Part shown: piece by piece, positions 44,501-54,012 of the stretch
Layout: each line of letters starts with the position of its first letter
Numbering within the stretch: the first letter of the stretch is position 1
Assembly (NCBI GenBank): GCA_019422105.1
Contig: JAHZDZ010000008.1
Location: 67,831 to 131,830 of the forward strand
DNA from: Bacillota bacterium
GTDB lineage: Bacteria > Bacillota > Clostridia > Lachnospirales > Anaerotignaceae
DNA: 64,000 nt
Direction: 5' to 3'
Position numbers and translations under genes: made by a program
The notes under the pieces: generated by a model
The model's database searches: none
Told to the model about the DNA's origin: nothing
What the model saw: the letters and a program-made list of their open reading frames with translations, nothing else

Positions 44501-47125
44501 CCTCTGAAAATTTATCTACAGGCAGTCCTTTTAATTCCGGCGCAATTTCAAAGAGGGCGGGCAATACCTGTCCCTGTAGTACGGATCGGATTGCCTGTGC
44601 AGAATCGGCATATGCCTTTTGAAGCTGTGTTTTTCCTTCGATAATCTGGTTATAAAGGTTTTCGGCCAGTTCATTATCCTGACGTTTTACAGCGGTTTCG
44701 TATTGTAAATTCAATTCCTCGTTGGCCTGAATAAGTTGTTCGATTTCTTTTTTCTTCTGCTCTAATATTGGGTCAAACTGGTTAAAAAAGCTCTTGTCCG
44801 AATTTTTGGAGCTGCCTTTTGAGTTGGTACTGCTTCCGCCGCTGTATTCAACATTGGGGCTGTTTTTATTTATCTGTTCCATAACCAAGTCATATAAATC
44901 AGTTTTATATTCTTCAAAATATGGATTGGCACCCCTAAAATTAATACCAGCGCCTATTGGTTTGGCATTGGCAAGAGCGTCTCCGGTGATACCTGCCTGT
45001 ATCGCTAGAGCTTTCAGATTTTCTATATCCCCTGATGTTGAGAGGGCGGTGCTGTTAGAAATAATTTTTTGAGCAACCAGTTCAATAAGAGCATTTTTAG
45101 CAATTCCCGCAAAAGTACCCTCATCAACAAGCTGTGTAACTTCATCTGCTGTCGCATTGGACAGATTAATACTGCGTTGCTCGTTTAAATATTTTTGAGC
45201 AGCAGTTTGTTCAAGTGTTTTTTGTAGTTTGTTATTTACTATTTCCTCTGCGTTTGCAACGCCCATTGCCTCTAGCTGTGTAGTAACATAGGACGCTGCG
45301 CTGTCATCCAGACTGTCCAGAATCCCGCTGGCATCAATATAGGAGCCGACCAGGTCATTGAAAGCTTTCTGTACATCCTCTGTTGAGGAAGCTGAATCGG
45401 TCAGTACAGACATAAAGCTTTCAAAATTTGACATATCATAGCCGTTTATTTCGGAAAGGGCGGACTGTATGGCGGAGAAATCAGATAAATCTACTTCCTT
45501 GTCCTTGTCCAAAAAATCAGCATAGGCTTTATCAAAGGAATCCATAACGCCTGTCATTTTTTCCAAGGATTCCGTGACAGAAGAGAAATCAATTATTTTT
45601 TCCTCTTTTGTACTGTCGGCTATTTTCCCTTGTACGATGCCCATCTCAATTAAAAGATTAATAACATCCTGTACCTCAAGGCCATATTCCTTTGCTTTTG
45701 TGATAAGGAGATTAAATTCAGAGCTTGGTTCATCTTTGATAGCCAATAAATCAATGTCGGAACTACCCTTTAAGGATTCTGTAAGCTCTTTCATGCCGTC
45801 TTTGTTTGTATCAATAGCGTCTTTAAAGTCATAAAGACCTGTATCAGCCTGGTCAAATATATCTGTCATGAGATTGCCATATTTAGACCATTCGTCAGAG
45901 GTTAAATCGATAGAGGATTTTACTGCATTCAGGTTGTCCCGTGTCCTGAGGATTTCGGATTCTTTGCCGGAAGCCACAGCGTCGTTATATGCTTCAACTG
46001 CCTGGATAGCCTGTTCATACCCTTTGGATAAGGTATCGTCACTTTGAATCTCTGATACCTGTGCCTGTACGTAAAGGTTTTTATACTCATTGATGGTTTC
46101 TTTAGCGCTGTTTAAGGCATCGGATGAAACACCGAGGATACTGTCAAAAAGCGGTTTTTTGTTATAATCTTCAATTTCTTCTTTTATGTCGTTCATAAAA
46201 GTCTGGATGGTTTTATTGGCATCATCTGCATTTGCTACCAAGTGGATTCTGACTGTATAGGAATCTGCACTGATGGCATGTCCATCAATTGTCATACCTT
46301 TATCTTGATATTTTGAAACAATACCTGATATTTTTTCGTAATCTGATGCCGATACTTTGGCTGTAGAGCTAAGATCATAGCTTCGTGTTTGTTCGATTTC
46401 CTTTTTAGCCTGTTCAAAACCTTTAATATTTTCGTTTTGGTAAGCTTGGGAGATTTTCTTGTTGTATTCCTCAATGGCGCTGGTTTGATTTCTGTAAGCG
46501 TCCGTAACTAGATTTATTCTGCCGTACTCGTCGCCAAACTTTTCGTTGATTTCATCTTGTAGAGCAAGAAGCTGCTTCTTAACATTATAGGTTTCTTCTT
46601 CATCGCCTTTTGCATCCAGTAAGGCCTGACGCAGCTCTTTGTAGCGGGAAGTATAATCCTTGATAGCGTTGCTGCTCTCCTGGAAAGCCTGGGTTGCTTC
46701 TACAGTAGATTGATGTATCTCTTCCTGAACCTGTTGATACTTTTTATAGGCAAGTACACCTATTCCTAATACAGCCAATCCTCCTGTAATTACGCCTAGC
46801 GCCGCTGTTGTGATGCCCAAAGAGGCCGCTAACCCTTTAAATGCCAGGGAAAGGCCGCCTGTTGTGGCTGTTGCGCCTGCCTCTGCGGTAGATAATCCTG
46901 CTGTCGCAATTATTTGTTCTATTTCGGCGGCTTCAACGTTTTTGGCGGCTAATATTGTTTTTGCTTGTTCTGCCGTAAATACTTTTTGTGTTATTGCTGC
47001 TGTTAAAACTTCCTTGGAATAATTAGAAGTAACAATTTGTAATTCTGTAAAAGCACCTTTTGCTAATCTTCCATACTTATTGGTTTTACTTAATACATTT
47101 GATACCTCGCCTATTGCATTTGCAG
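41583..47125 (-). CDS. Tape measure protein, third segment (C-terminal ~1850 aa)
   Basis: The reading frame is open from 47180 down to 41583. From GNSANAIGEVSNVLSKTNKYG (about 47132) it continues as tape measure sequence: a helical, hydrophobic stretch (LGVITGGLAVLGIGVLAYKK) and then long coiled coils with many Glu/Gln/Lys residues and no Cys clusters. It lacks its own start. The first two segments of the protein lie 9 kb to the right, at 56139-58959. If joined, the whole protein would be about 2700 residues, which implies a long tail. Without removal of the insert it could not be made as one chain. Confidence 0.85.
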
Positions 47126-47138
47126 AATTGCCTAGATT
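47126..47138 (+). repeat. 13-bp inverted repeat, left copy
   Basis: AATTGCCTAGATT, which is an exact reverse complement of 56125-56137. It lies at the start of the third tape measure segment and has partly symmetrical arms (GAAT and ATTC around TGCCTAG). Confidence 0.8.
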
Positions 47139-47185
47139 CCTTAATCGCTTTATGATATAATCATATAAAGTAAGGGGGTATTAAG

Positions 47186-47707
47186 ATGGAATATGAAGAA
47201 GCAAAAAAAGAAATATATAAATTACTAGAAGATTTCATATATACTCCACTAATGAGTGGCAATATAAAAGAAGGTATAGCAATAATAAAAGAAAAAACAA
47301 ATTGTGACGATCAAACGGCTAAACTAATTTGGTGTGATTTAAAAATAGATTATGAAACGAAAAAAAGTAATTCTATTCTTCAGACAAATGAATCTGAACA
47401 AAAAGACAAAGAAGCAAAAAAGAAACAAAAAGCAGAAGAAGCAAAAAAGAAACAAAAAGCAAAACAAATAGAAGATAAACAAAGAAAAAAGCAGATAGAA
47501 GAAATGTGCCAAGAAAAATTAGCAAAAGAGAAAGCACATGAAGATTATATTTACCGTAACAATGCTGAATGTCCATACTGCCATAGTAAAAATACTAAGA
47601 AAATAGGGGGATTATCAAAAGCGAGTTCGGTCGCTTTGTTTGGTATATTTGCTGTTGGTAAAGTGGGTAAACAGTGGCATTGTAATAATTGTAAGAGTGA
47701 TTTTTAA
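47186..47707 (+). CDS. Zinc-ribbon protein with coiled coil
   Basis: 173 residues. The N-terminal 60 residues are helical, the middle is an extreme Lys/Glu coiled coil (repeated EAKKKQKA), and the C-terminus is a zinc ribbon, CPYCHSKNTKK ... QWHCNNCKSDF. The zinc ribbon resembles small superinfection- and stress-associated proteins of phages and hosts. The function is unknown. It is the first cargo gene next to the left inverted repeat. Confidence 0.7.
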   Translation: MEYEEAKKEIYKLLEDFIYTPLMSGNIKEGIAIIKEKTNCDDQTAKLIWCDLKIDYETKKSNSILQTNESEQKDKEAKKKQKAEEAKKKQKAKQIEDKQRKKQIEEMCQEKLAKEKAHEDYIYRNNAECPYCHSKNTKKIGGLSKASSVALFGIFAVGKVGKQWHCNNCKSDF

Positions 47708-47740
47708 TAGTAGTTGAATTATTGCAATCTGGAGGTCAAT

Positions 47741-48136
47741 ATGTATTACAATTTAGCTTATTTTGATGAAAATAATGAACCTAAAGAAGTTCAACTAATA
47801 TGTAATATATGTGGCAAAATAATAGTTGAAAAAGATATGTCTAAATTTAAAATAGTACAATCAGACTACTGTGTTCTATGTGATGATAAGAATATATTAT
47901 GTGAATGTGGAAATGCTGGCAATGGATTTATTGAGTACAAGAAAAATCCAAGTTTAAAAAGTATTCAACTAAAAAATACAATTAAAGATAATACCCCCAA
48001 ATGTCCAACATGTGGCAGCACGAACGTCCGGCCAATAAGCGCCACTAAACGTGTTGTTGGTACTTTGACCTTTGGGCTTGCAAACGGAACAGTAGGGAAG
48101 TCATATGAATGTTTGAACTGTAAATATAAGTGGTAA
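47741..48136 (+). CDS. Second zinc-ribbon protein
   Basis: ATG 47741 follows GGAGG. The 131-residue protein has two Cys pairs early (CNICGKII and CVLCDDKNILCECG) and a C-terminal ribbon CPTCGSTNVR ... SYECLNCKYKW. The C-terminal ribbon is similar to that of the preceding gene and both end in a Trp- or Phe-containing tail. The two genes, 33 bases apart, probably act together. Confidence 0.7.
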   Translation: MYYNLAYFDENNEPKEVQLICNICGKIIVEKDMSKFKIVQSDYCVLCDDKNILCECGNAGNGFIEYKKNPSLKSIQLKNTIKDNTPKCPTCGSTNVRPISATKRVVGTLTFGLANGTVGKSYECLNCKYKW

Positions 48137-48138
48137 AA

Positions 48139-48169
48139 TAAAAAAGGGTGGTTTCTACCACTCTTTTTT
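48139..48169 (+). terminator. Terminator of the zinc-ribbon pair
   Basis: AAAAAAGGGTGGT pairs with ACCACTCTTTTTT. Confidence 0.85.
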
Positions 48170-48294
48170 GTATTCCCTTAAGTTGTAATATTACCTAAAA
48201 TTATTTATTTTTTCTATTTCTATTGCCAATAGTAATTCTATATCTCATTTGGTAAAATTTTATTTGTAAGAATTTTACAAAAAGGGGCGATTTT

Positions 48295-49809
48295 ATGAAG
48301 ATTAAAGTATTACCTGCTTTATTTTTGTCATTTTCAGTTATTGGGGCATGTGTTTCAGTGCAGGCAGGACAACAAAATGAAGCAACAGACATTAAACTGG
48401 TTATAAATAAACAGAACGTTTCATGGGATGGAGCTTATCCAATAGTAGAGGATGGTAGTACTTTAGTTCCTATACGTGTTGTGACAGAATCTTTAAAAGG
48501 TAATGTTGACTGGGACTCGAAAACAAAAACAATAACTATTAAAAAGGGAAACAATGAAATCGTACTAACTATAGATACACTACAGTATTCTATTAACAAT
48601 AATGATGATACTCTGTCAGTTGCACCTAAATTAATTAATGACAAGACTTATATTCCTTTACGTTCTGTGGCAACAGCTTTGGACACAGAGGTTTCGTGGG
48701 ATGATAAGACCCGTACTATATATATAGAAGATACTAAGAATACAAACAATGAAATTGTTGATAAAAATTTTATTCCACAGGCAGAAACTAATTATATTGA
48801 GCTAGACGAATCTTTGCAGGCATATGATCTTAAAATATATACAAAAAACAAAGGCGTTGTTGAGGTAGAAAGTGAATTACCCAGCAATTCAGTATACTCC
48901 TATTTTGGAACAAAGAATGGGCAAAAGACAATTTTCAAAAATCCATTATTTGAATGGATAGAAAACAAAGACGATTATTCTATTTTAAGAATATACTATT
49001 CCGCATATCCCTTAGATACATCAATTAAACTATTTTATAAGGAGCAAAAAGGTACTCCCAATTTTACTGAAGTAAAAATATCGATGAAGACTATGTTTGA
49101 CAAGCAAAACAGAAAAATAGAAAATGTGATAAATAATCAATTTAATTATAATACTCACGAAGATATTTATTTAACAATTGGTGAAACCATATATGCGCAA
49201 GTGGATTCACCAACAGGGGAATTTTCACCTGCATGGTGGGCTGTATCTAAAAATTTTAACCCTTGGGAAGATGAAAATAGGAACCTCTTTAACATTGATA
49301 TAGACTATTTAGAAGATGAGAAAAAGCAATTTTTTGTTATAAAAGGTAATAATTTGGGTACTTCTAATTTGTCGTTTAGTTTTAATGATGCTAAATCTTT
49401 AAAAAATATATCAGTAAATATAGTATCCAATGGAGTTCGTAATGCAATGTTAAAAAATGAGATAAATGATAATAGTTCTAGATTAAAGCAGCCTTTTAAT
49501 TTTGTTTCATCCCCAATGGCAGAAAGACAGATTTATTATATGACAGTAGGAGAAACATTACCTCTTGAATTAAAAGCAAAAAAGGATGCAGATTTTAATT
49601 GTTTATTTTCTTCTGAGGTAATTGATTTTTACTTGCCAGAGCCAAAGAAAGAATCATCTTCGGATATATACCATTGTACTGTAACAGCCACAGCTTTAGG
49701 AGAAGGGTATATTGGGCTTCAATACAACGGGGCTGAACAAATGGAATTTATTACAATTAAAGTAGTACCAAAGGAAGTTAAAGACTATTATGATAACATT
49801 ATAAAATAA
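48295..49809 (+). CDS. Secreted copper-amine-oxidase-like (stalk) domain protein
   Basis: 504 residues with a signal peptide (MKIKVLPALFLSFSVIGACVSVQA). Residues about 35-145 are two stalk-domain repeats (STLVPIRVVTESLKGNVDWD and KTYIPLRSVATALDTEVSWD), which are wall- or surface-binding in Firmicutes. The remainder is beta-rich with no recognised family. It lies alone between terminators inside the insert. Its role in a defence-type island is not obvious. Confidence 0.8.
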   Translation: MKIKVLPALFLSFSVIGACVSVQAGQQNEATDIKLVINKQNVSWDGAYPIVEDGSTLVPIRVVTESLKGNVDWDSKTKTITIKKGNNEIVLTIDTLQYSINNNDDTLSVAPKLINDKTYIPLRSVATALDTEVSWDDKTRTIYIEDTKNTNNEIVDKNFIPQAETNYIELDESLQAYDLKIYTKNKGVVEVESELPSNSVYSYFGTKNGQKTIFKNPLFEWIENKDDYSILRIYYSAYPLDTSIKLFYKEQKGTPNFTEVKISMKTMFDKQNRKIENVINNQFNYNTHEDIYLTIGETIYAQVDSPTGEFSPAWWAVSKNFNPWEDENRNLFNIDIDYLEDEKKQFFVIKGNNLGTSNLSFSFNDAKSLKNISVNIVSNGVRNAMLKNEINDNSSRLKQPFNFVSSPMAERQIYYMTVGETLPLELKAKKDADFNCLFSSEVIDFYLPEPKKESSSDIYHCTVTATALGEGYIGLQYNGAEQMEFITIKVVPKEVKDYYDNIIK

Positions 49810-49849
49810 ATACTATTAAAAATTGAATTTAACAAATTACATTTTATAA

Positions 49850-49885
49850 CCCGATAGGATATATATCCTATCGGGCTTATTTTTT
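49850..49885 (+). terminator. Terminator after the stalk-domain gene
   Basis: CCCGATAGGATA pairs with TATCCTATCGGG (49850-49875) and is followed by a T-run. Confidence 0.9.
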
Positions 49886-50241
49886 AGAATACAATTCCGT
49901 CTCTGACATTACTCATTTGCTGTTCAGTTAAAATTGAATTGTGAAGTAACTCATAATTTTGTTGTAGTAATTGGATGGACAGTTTTTTATAATATTCCCT
50001 GGGGCGTGTATTTTGAGCAGCGTTTATATTAATTTTTCCATGATCAAATGGACAAAGAATAAAACGATTTTTCCCATTTCCTGTGACTAAAAGTTGATCA
50101 ACAAGTAAAATTCCTTTTGTATCAGATACTAATGCTTCATTTTCTATTTTTTAAATAATATAATATATTCTCAAAAGAAAGATAAAGGAGGGTCCCATCA
50201 TATTCTTTGTCCTTTAACGTATATAATGCATATTCTTTCAT
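49884..50241 (-). pseudogene. Frameshifted gene of unknown function
   Basis: On the minus strand GGAGG precedes ATG 50241, and the frame reads MKEYALYTLKDKEYDGTLLY onward. A stop follows shortly after a run of six A. A second frame, +1 relative, continues with EALVSDTKGILLVDQLLVTG to the stop at 49884. The total of 358 bases is one more than a multiple of three, as expected for a single-base insertion in the A-run. A real +1 frameshift is possible but less likely. Confidence 0.6.
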
Positions 50242-50332
50242 GATAATTCCTCCTTTCAATTATATTCCGGCTACTTTTAATCTTCTGATTATAGATGTAC
50301 TAAAATAAAGTTTTTTCATTATAAAAATATAT

Positions 50333-50354
50333 TAGGGAGTTTTTCAACTCCCTA
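50333..50354 (-). terminator. Hairpin after the 50480-50746 gene
   Basis: TAGGGAGT pairs with ACTCCCTA across TTTTCA. It lies after the small acidic gene and is the most likely terminator in the gap 50242-50479, which holds no gene. Confidence 0.5.
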
Positions 50355-50479
50355 GCCGCCATTTGACGGAGTATTGATATACGCCTGATTTCAGGCCATA
50401 ATTATGCTTATATCAGATTTATATAATATAAGCAATATATTATTCTTCAATTAAACACGATTCCTTGTTGTTTTAACAG

Positions 50480-50746
50480 TCACTTCCCATAATATATTTC
50501 TACCCGTCTGACATCTTTTAAGTTAACGGCCAGTTTTGGATTATCATCCATTTCTTCCGTATTATAGATAGACCCGTTTTCTTCGATAATAAAATCTTTC
50601 AATCCATTATTGGATTTTTGCTGTTGTATTATTTCTGATATTTCCTTTACCGTTTTAGAAGGTTTTTGTGTTGAGTCATACTGCGTGTAATTTGTATACT
50701 TGGTATTCAATTCGACAATTTTTAAGTCAATATCACTATCTCCCAT
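50480..50746 (-). CDS. Small acidic protein of the insert
   Basis: 88 residues, acidic, with no membrane segment. It reads MGDSDIDLKIVELNTKYTNY at the start and NLKDVRRVEIYYGK at the end. No family is recognised. It lies downstream of darT and separate from it by a hairpin, so it may be an independent gene. Confidence 0.5.
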   Translation of the reverse strand: MGDSDIDLKIVELNTKYTNYTQYDSTQKPSKTVKEISEIIQQQKSNNGLKDFIIEENGSIYNTEEMDDNPKLAVNLKDVRRVEIYYGK

Positions 50747-50823
50747 ATAATCTCTTCCTCCTTAATACCAATTATATTTGGTTTCGTAAAGAAAGAAGGA
50801 GAAGAAGTAATTCTTAAAACAAT

Positions 50824-50848
50824 AAAAAAGAGAGGCGGTACCTCCCTT
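50824..50848 (-). terminator. Terminator of the darGT operon
   Basis: On the minus strand GGGAGGTACC pairs imperfectly with GCCTCTC and is followed by T6. Confidence 0.5.
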
Positions 50849-50900
50849 TAATTAATATTTCCAGCTTCTTATATAAATAAATCCTATGTAGTATATCCTA

Positions 50901-51932
50901 TCACTCAATTAATTCTTGCCCTATTAAATTTATTATATTTTTATACATCATACAATCGTCAAAATAAATTTCGACAAGGATTCTGTTGCTTTTCCCCTTT
51001 GGCAGATGAACAATAACTTTATCATTTTCTTTATAATTAATATACCTCCCTGCACTGTTATTATCTAAAACCGATGATTTATCTGATAGCCAATAAATGA
51101 CGATTTTAAAATAAAAATCATTGCCGTCCTCTTTTGCTCTTGCTGTATAATACCTCATGTTATGGTCGTTTAACTCTACAATCAAGTCTTCCTCATTTTG
51201 TTTAATAGATTTAATAAAGACTCCGTTATTGTAAAACATGGGTAACTGAGGTGCATATTCCGTTATTTTTGATATTTCATTATATCTGCCCGGCATTCTG
51301 TTCTTAACCATATATAGAAATGTCTGTTTTTCTGGAAGTGTTCTGCAAAATATTTTGCGTGTTATTCCCTTTATTGGGATTCCGCCTGCCCGTACTATTT
51401 CTGAGTGACGATATTGTGTAATGTCACAGCCCTTCTCAAAAGGGCCATTGTGATAAATTTTATTGAAATTTAATTTTGAAAAGGCCTCAACACCGTGTTG
51501 CAGCCGTCCATGATAGCTACCTGCCAAGCCGCATTCTACAAATTCTATGCCTTCAAGGTTTAATATTTTTTCTGCGTCCAGACAAAAGAATATAGGCACT
51601 GGACAGCTTGCGTTTATCCCAGGCTCTCGGATGTGCTGTGGCTTAAATCCCTCATTATGGTATTGTGTAGGCGTTAATGGCCTAAAGTATAATCTGGCAT
51701 ATTCTTTGACATAATCACTGGTTACATCAATTACGCTTTTACTGGCGTTATCGGACTGCATTAAATGTGCCTCTTTCGCTTTGTTTCTTCCGTATATCCA
51801 GTTTTTTTCAAGGATACCAAGAGCGTTGTGAATATCTGTAAAATGATAAAAGCAAATAGGCCACCATGAAATTGAGGAATGCAAATTATTTCTGGTATTC
51901 ATAATTATTTCTTTATATGTCATGAAATTCAT
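50901..51932 (-). CDS. darT: DarT-like DNA ADP-ribosyltransferase toxin
   Basis: 343 residues. The first 200 are a DarT (DUF4433) domain: FYHFTDIHNALGILEKNWI at the start and QYRHSEIVRAGGIPI, where Glu178 is at the position of the catalytic Glu. DarT enzymes attach ADP-ribose to thymidine bases in single-stranded DNA and block replication. The C-terminal 140 residues are a separate beta-rich region not found in short DarTs. The start overlaps the darG stop (ATGA, 51929-51932). It works with DarG as toxin and antitoxin and as phage defence. Confidence 0.88.
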   Translation of the reverse strand: MNFMTYKEIIMNTRNNLHSSISWWPICFYHFTDIHNALGILEKNWIYGRNKAKEAHLMQSDNASKSVIDVTSDYVKEYARLYFRPLTPTQYHNEGFKPQHIREPGINASCPVPIFFCLDAEKILNLEGIEFVECGLAGSYHGRLQHGVEAFSKLNFNKIYHNGPFEKGCDITQYRHSEIVRAGGIPIKGITRKIFCRTLPEKQTFLYMVKNRMPGRYNEISKITEYAPQLPMFYNNGVFIKSIKQNEEDLIVELNDHNMRYYTARAKEDGNDFYFKIVIYWLSDKSSVLDNNSAGRYINYKENDKVIVHLPKGKSNRILVEIYFDDCMMYKNIINLIGQELIE

Positions 51933-52783
51933 CCCCTGATATATTGATAGCCATTTGCCCTGTCAGAAAAATCAATACCATTTTTTGATAGAATAACATC
52001 TTGGAGGTAATCCAGTTTCTTTAATATTTCAAGCAGCTCTCTTGGGTGAGAGCACAAATGCTGTGGCAGCGCATCTAAAGAGAAAACACCAGAACTTCTC
52101 ACGTAATCCCATAAATTGCAAAAATCAATATCTGGAATTGTAATTTCTTCTCCGTTTATAATTTTTAAATTATCCTCTTCCCATATTACTTTTTTAGTTG
52201 TGCCATCTGCAAAAGAAATTATATTGCTTTTACGAAGTAACTGTTGTAATTCTTCTTTAAGCATATTAAACCCGATTACATCAGGAGAGCTATGAAGCCA
52301 TTCCTCAGTTTTAATTTGGTCTTTATGCTCTGGCAGAGAATCATGATAATTATCAATATAAATATATACTTGAATAGGCAGTGGCTTTAGGTATTTTTCC
52401 ATTACCGGACGCACAACATCCCAATCTAAGTTTCCATTACCACATCCCAAGCGGGGAAAAGCAATGGAATCTATTCCTAACCTCTGCCAGTGATCGACAA
52501 ATTTTTGAAGACCAGCTTCGATATATTCTATTTTTGATGGATTTCTCCAATGCTGCTTTGTTGGGAAAAGCAATACCCATTTATCCTGTCCTTTCCAAAG
52601 ATACAATTTCCCTGTACTAAAACTATGATTGGCGCACATTTTTTGATATTTAGAAAACATCTCAGGATACCTTTTTTTAAATTCCAAAGCAACGCCTTTA
52701 CCCATTACCCCAACGGTATTTACAGCATTGACTAAAACTTTTGCGGGGCTGTTAAAAATGTCGCCCTTTAAATACGTAATCAT
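51929..52783 (-). CDS. darG: DarG-like macrodomain antitoxin
   Basis: 284 residues. The macrodomain (about 1-150) has ITYLKGDIFNSPAKVLVNAVNTVG, GKGVALEFK and FPRLGCGNGNLDWDVV, which remove ADP-ribose from DNA in DarG. The C-terminal half matches the part that binds and blocks DarT, though it is less clearly conserved. Here the antitoxin gene is upstream of the toxin gene, so it is made first. Other DarTG operons often place darT first. Confidence 0.88.
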   Translation of the reverse strand: MITYLKGDIFNSPAKVLVNAVNTVGVMGKGVALEFKKRYPEMFSKYQKMCANHSFSTGKLYLWKGQDKWVLLFPTKQHWRNPSKIEYIEAGLQKFVDHWQRLGIDSIAFPRLGCGNGNLDWDVVRPVMEKYLKPLPIQVYIYIDNYHDSLPEHKDQIKTEEWLHSSPDVIGFNMLKEELQQLLRKSNIISFADGTTKKVIWEEDNLKIINGEEITIPDIDFCNLWDYVRSSGVFSLDALPQHLCSHPRELLEILKKLDYLQDVILSKNGIDFSDRANGYQYIRG

Positions 52784-52799
52784 GAGTTAAGCCCCTTTC

Positions 52800-53067
52800 T
52801 TTTATTATTACTTATTCATTATAGCCTAAACTAAAAAATTTGCACAGTTTTTATTTACAATCATGAATATTTTAATTATAAATATTTTGAAATTAAATAT
52901 TTTGAAGAACGGAGGTGCTGTTAAAAAGTGTGCAGTATTGATAAAGCATTTATATTGTGCTAGCCACCAGGAGGTGATATAATACTATATATAGGCATAT
53001 GCAGGTTCTGAATACTATATATTGCACAATTCGTTTGTTATATGGTTTTACTTTACAGGAGGAAAAA
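52800..53067. promoter_or_regulatory. Divergent promoter region for darGT and kwaB-like gene
   Basis: 268 AT-rich bases lie between the divergent starts of darG (minus) and the kwaB-like gene (plus). No consensus promoter stands out. GGAGG at 53059-53063 is the binding site for the kwaB-like ATG 53068. Confidence 0.4.
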
Positions 53068-54012
53068 ATGAGCTTAGTCATTTTAAAAGAAGCTTTACAA
53101 AAAACACGGGAAGAAAGATACGTCTGGACAATGTACTTTTATAAAATTAAGGGCAGAGTCAGACAAGAGTATATTACACATAAAATCAGGTTCACAAATG
53201 AAAATATGTTACCGGATTATGCATCAAGATTAGTAAACAGTGTCCTTCAGTTCCAAATAGGGGATAAAATCACTTCTGTAGAAAAATACGATGGGTCAAA
53301 TCTAAAAACATCCTGTGATAAGATTTCTACCGATCATGAACTTTTAAAAGATAAATATGATAGCTTTCTTACCAGTATTATCAATGCAGGGGAAGATGGC
53401 TTGGAGAATCAGGCTTATAGCGGTTATTTATTTGCCGGTACTGCCATAGATTTGCCTGACGATTCTCCTTATAAAAATATAGCTTTTTTAAAGCATTCTC
53501 CGCCACAAGCTAAAATACAATCAAAAAGTAAAATGTATTTTATCAAAAGGGGATATGAACTGGATTATTCAGACGATAATTATTACCGGCTATATTTTAC
53601 AGTTGATAGTATTATTCTTAATAATGCCATATATTCTTTCAGTTTAGCATTTGAAAAAGTGTTTGGTCTAGAACAAACGATTAAAAAGCATAAAAATGAA
53701 ATTGTTGAAAAAATTTTAGAAACTCCTATAACCGCTAATCAGGACAATTTTAGGCAATATATTAACAGTTTTAAAAATTGTGATAAATTATATTTAACAT
53801 TTAACCAGGACAGATACAGCAAATGCCTTTCAGCAGAGGGGAGGGCGTCTTTAAAAGATATTATAAATGTTGAAACAAATGAATACGGTTATTTTGTAAT
53901 CGACAGTCTTGAAAAGGCCAGAAATCTAATTGATTATTTGTGTATGAAACGTATCAAAGAAGCCGATACAAATGTTATTTATAAAATACCCAATGCTACA
54001 AAAGTTAGTTAA
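53068..54012 (+). CDS. KwaB-like protein (DUF4868), Kiwa defence
   Basis: ATG 53068 after GGAGGAAAAA gives 314 residues, close to the usual KwaB length. The core (VWTMYFYKIKGRVRQEY, YSFSLAFEKVFGLEQTIKK, FVIDSLEKARNLIDYLCMK) resembles DUF4868, the KwaB family, which binds DNA and acts with KwaA to block phage. It overlaps the KwaA-like gene tail to tail by four bases at the stops. The family call is from sequence pattern, length and the neighbour, not from a search. Confidence 0.7.
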   Translation: MSLVILKEALQKTREERYVWTMYFYKIKGRVRQEYITHKIRFTNENMLPDYASRLVNSVLQFQIGDKITSVEKYDGSNLKTSCDKISTDHELLKDKYDSFLTSIINAGEDGLENQAYSGYLFAGTAIDLPDDSPYKNIAFLKHSPPQAKIQSKSKMYFIKRGYELDYSDDNYYRLYFTVDSIILNNAIYSFSLAFEKVFGLEQTIKKHKNEIVEKILETPITANQDNFRQYINSFKNCDKLYLTFNQDRYSKCLSAEGRASLKDIINVETNEYGYFVIDSLEKARNLIDYLCMKRIKEADTNVIYKIPNATKVS

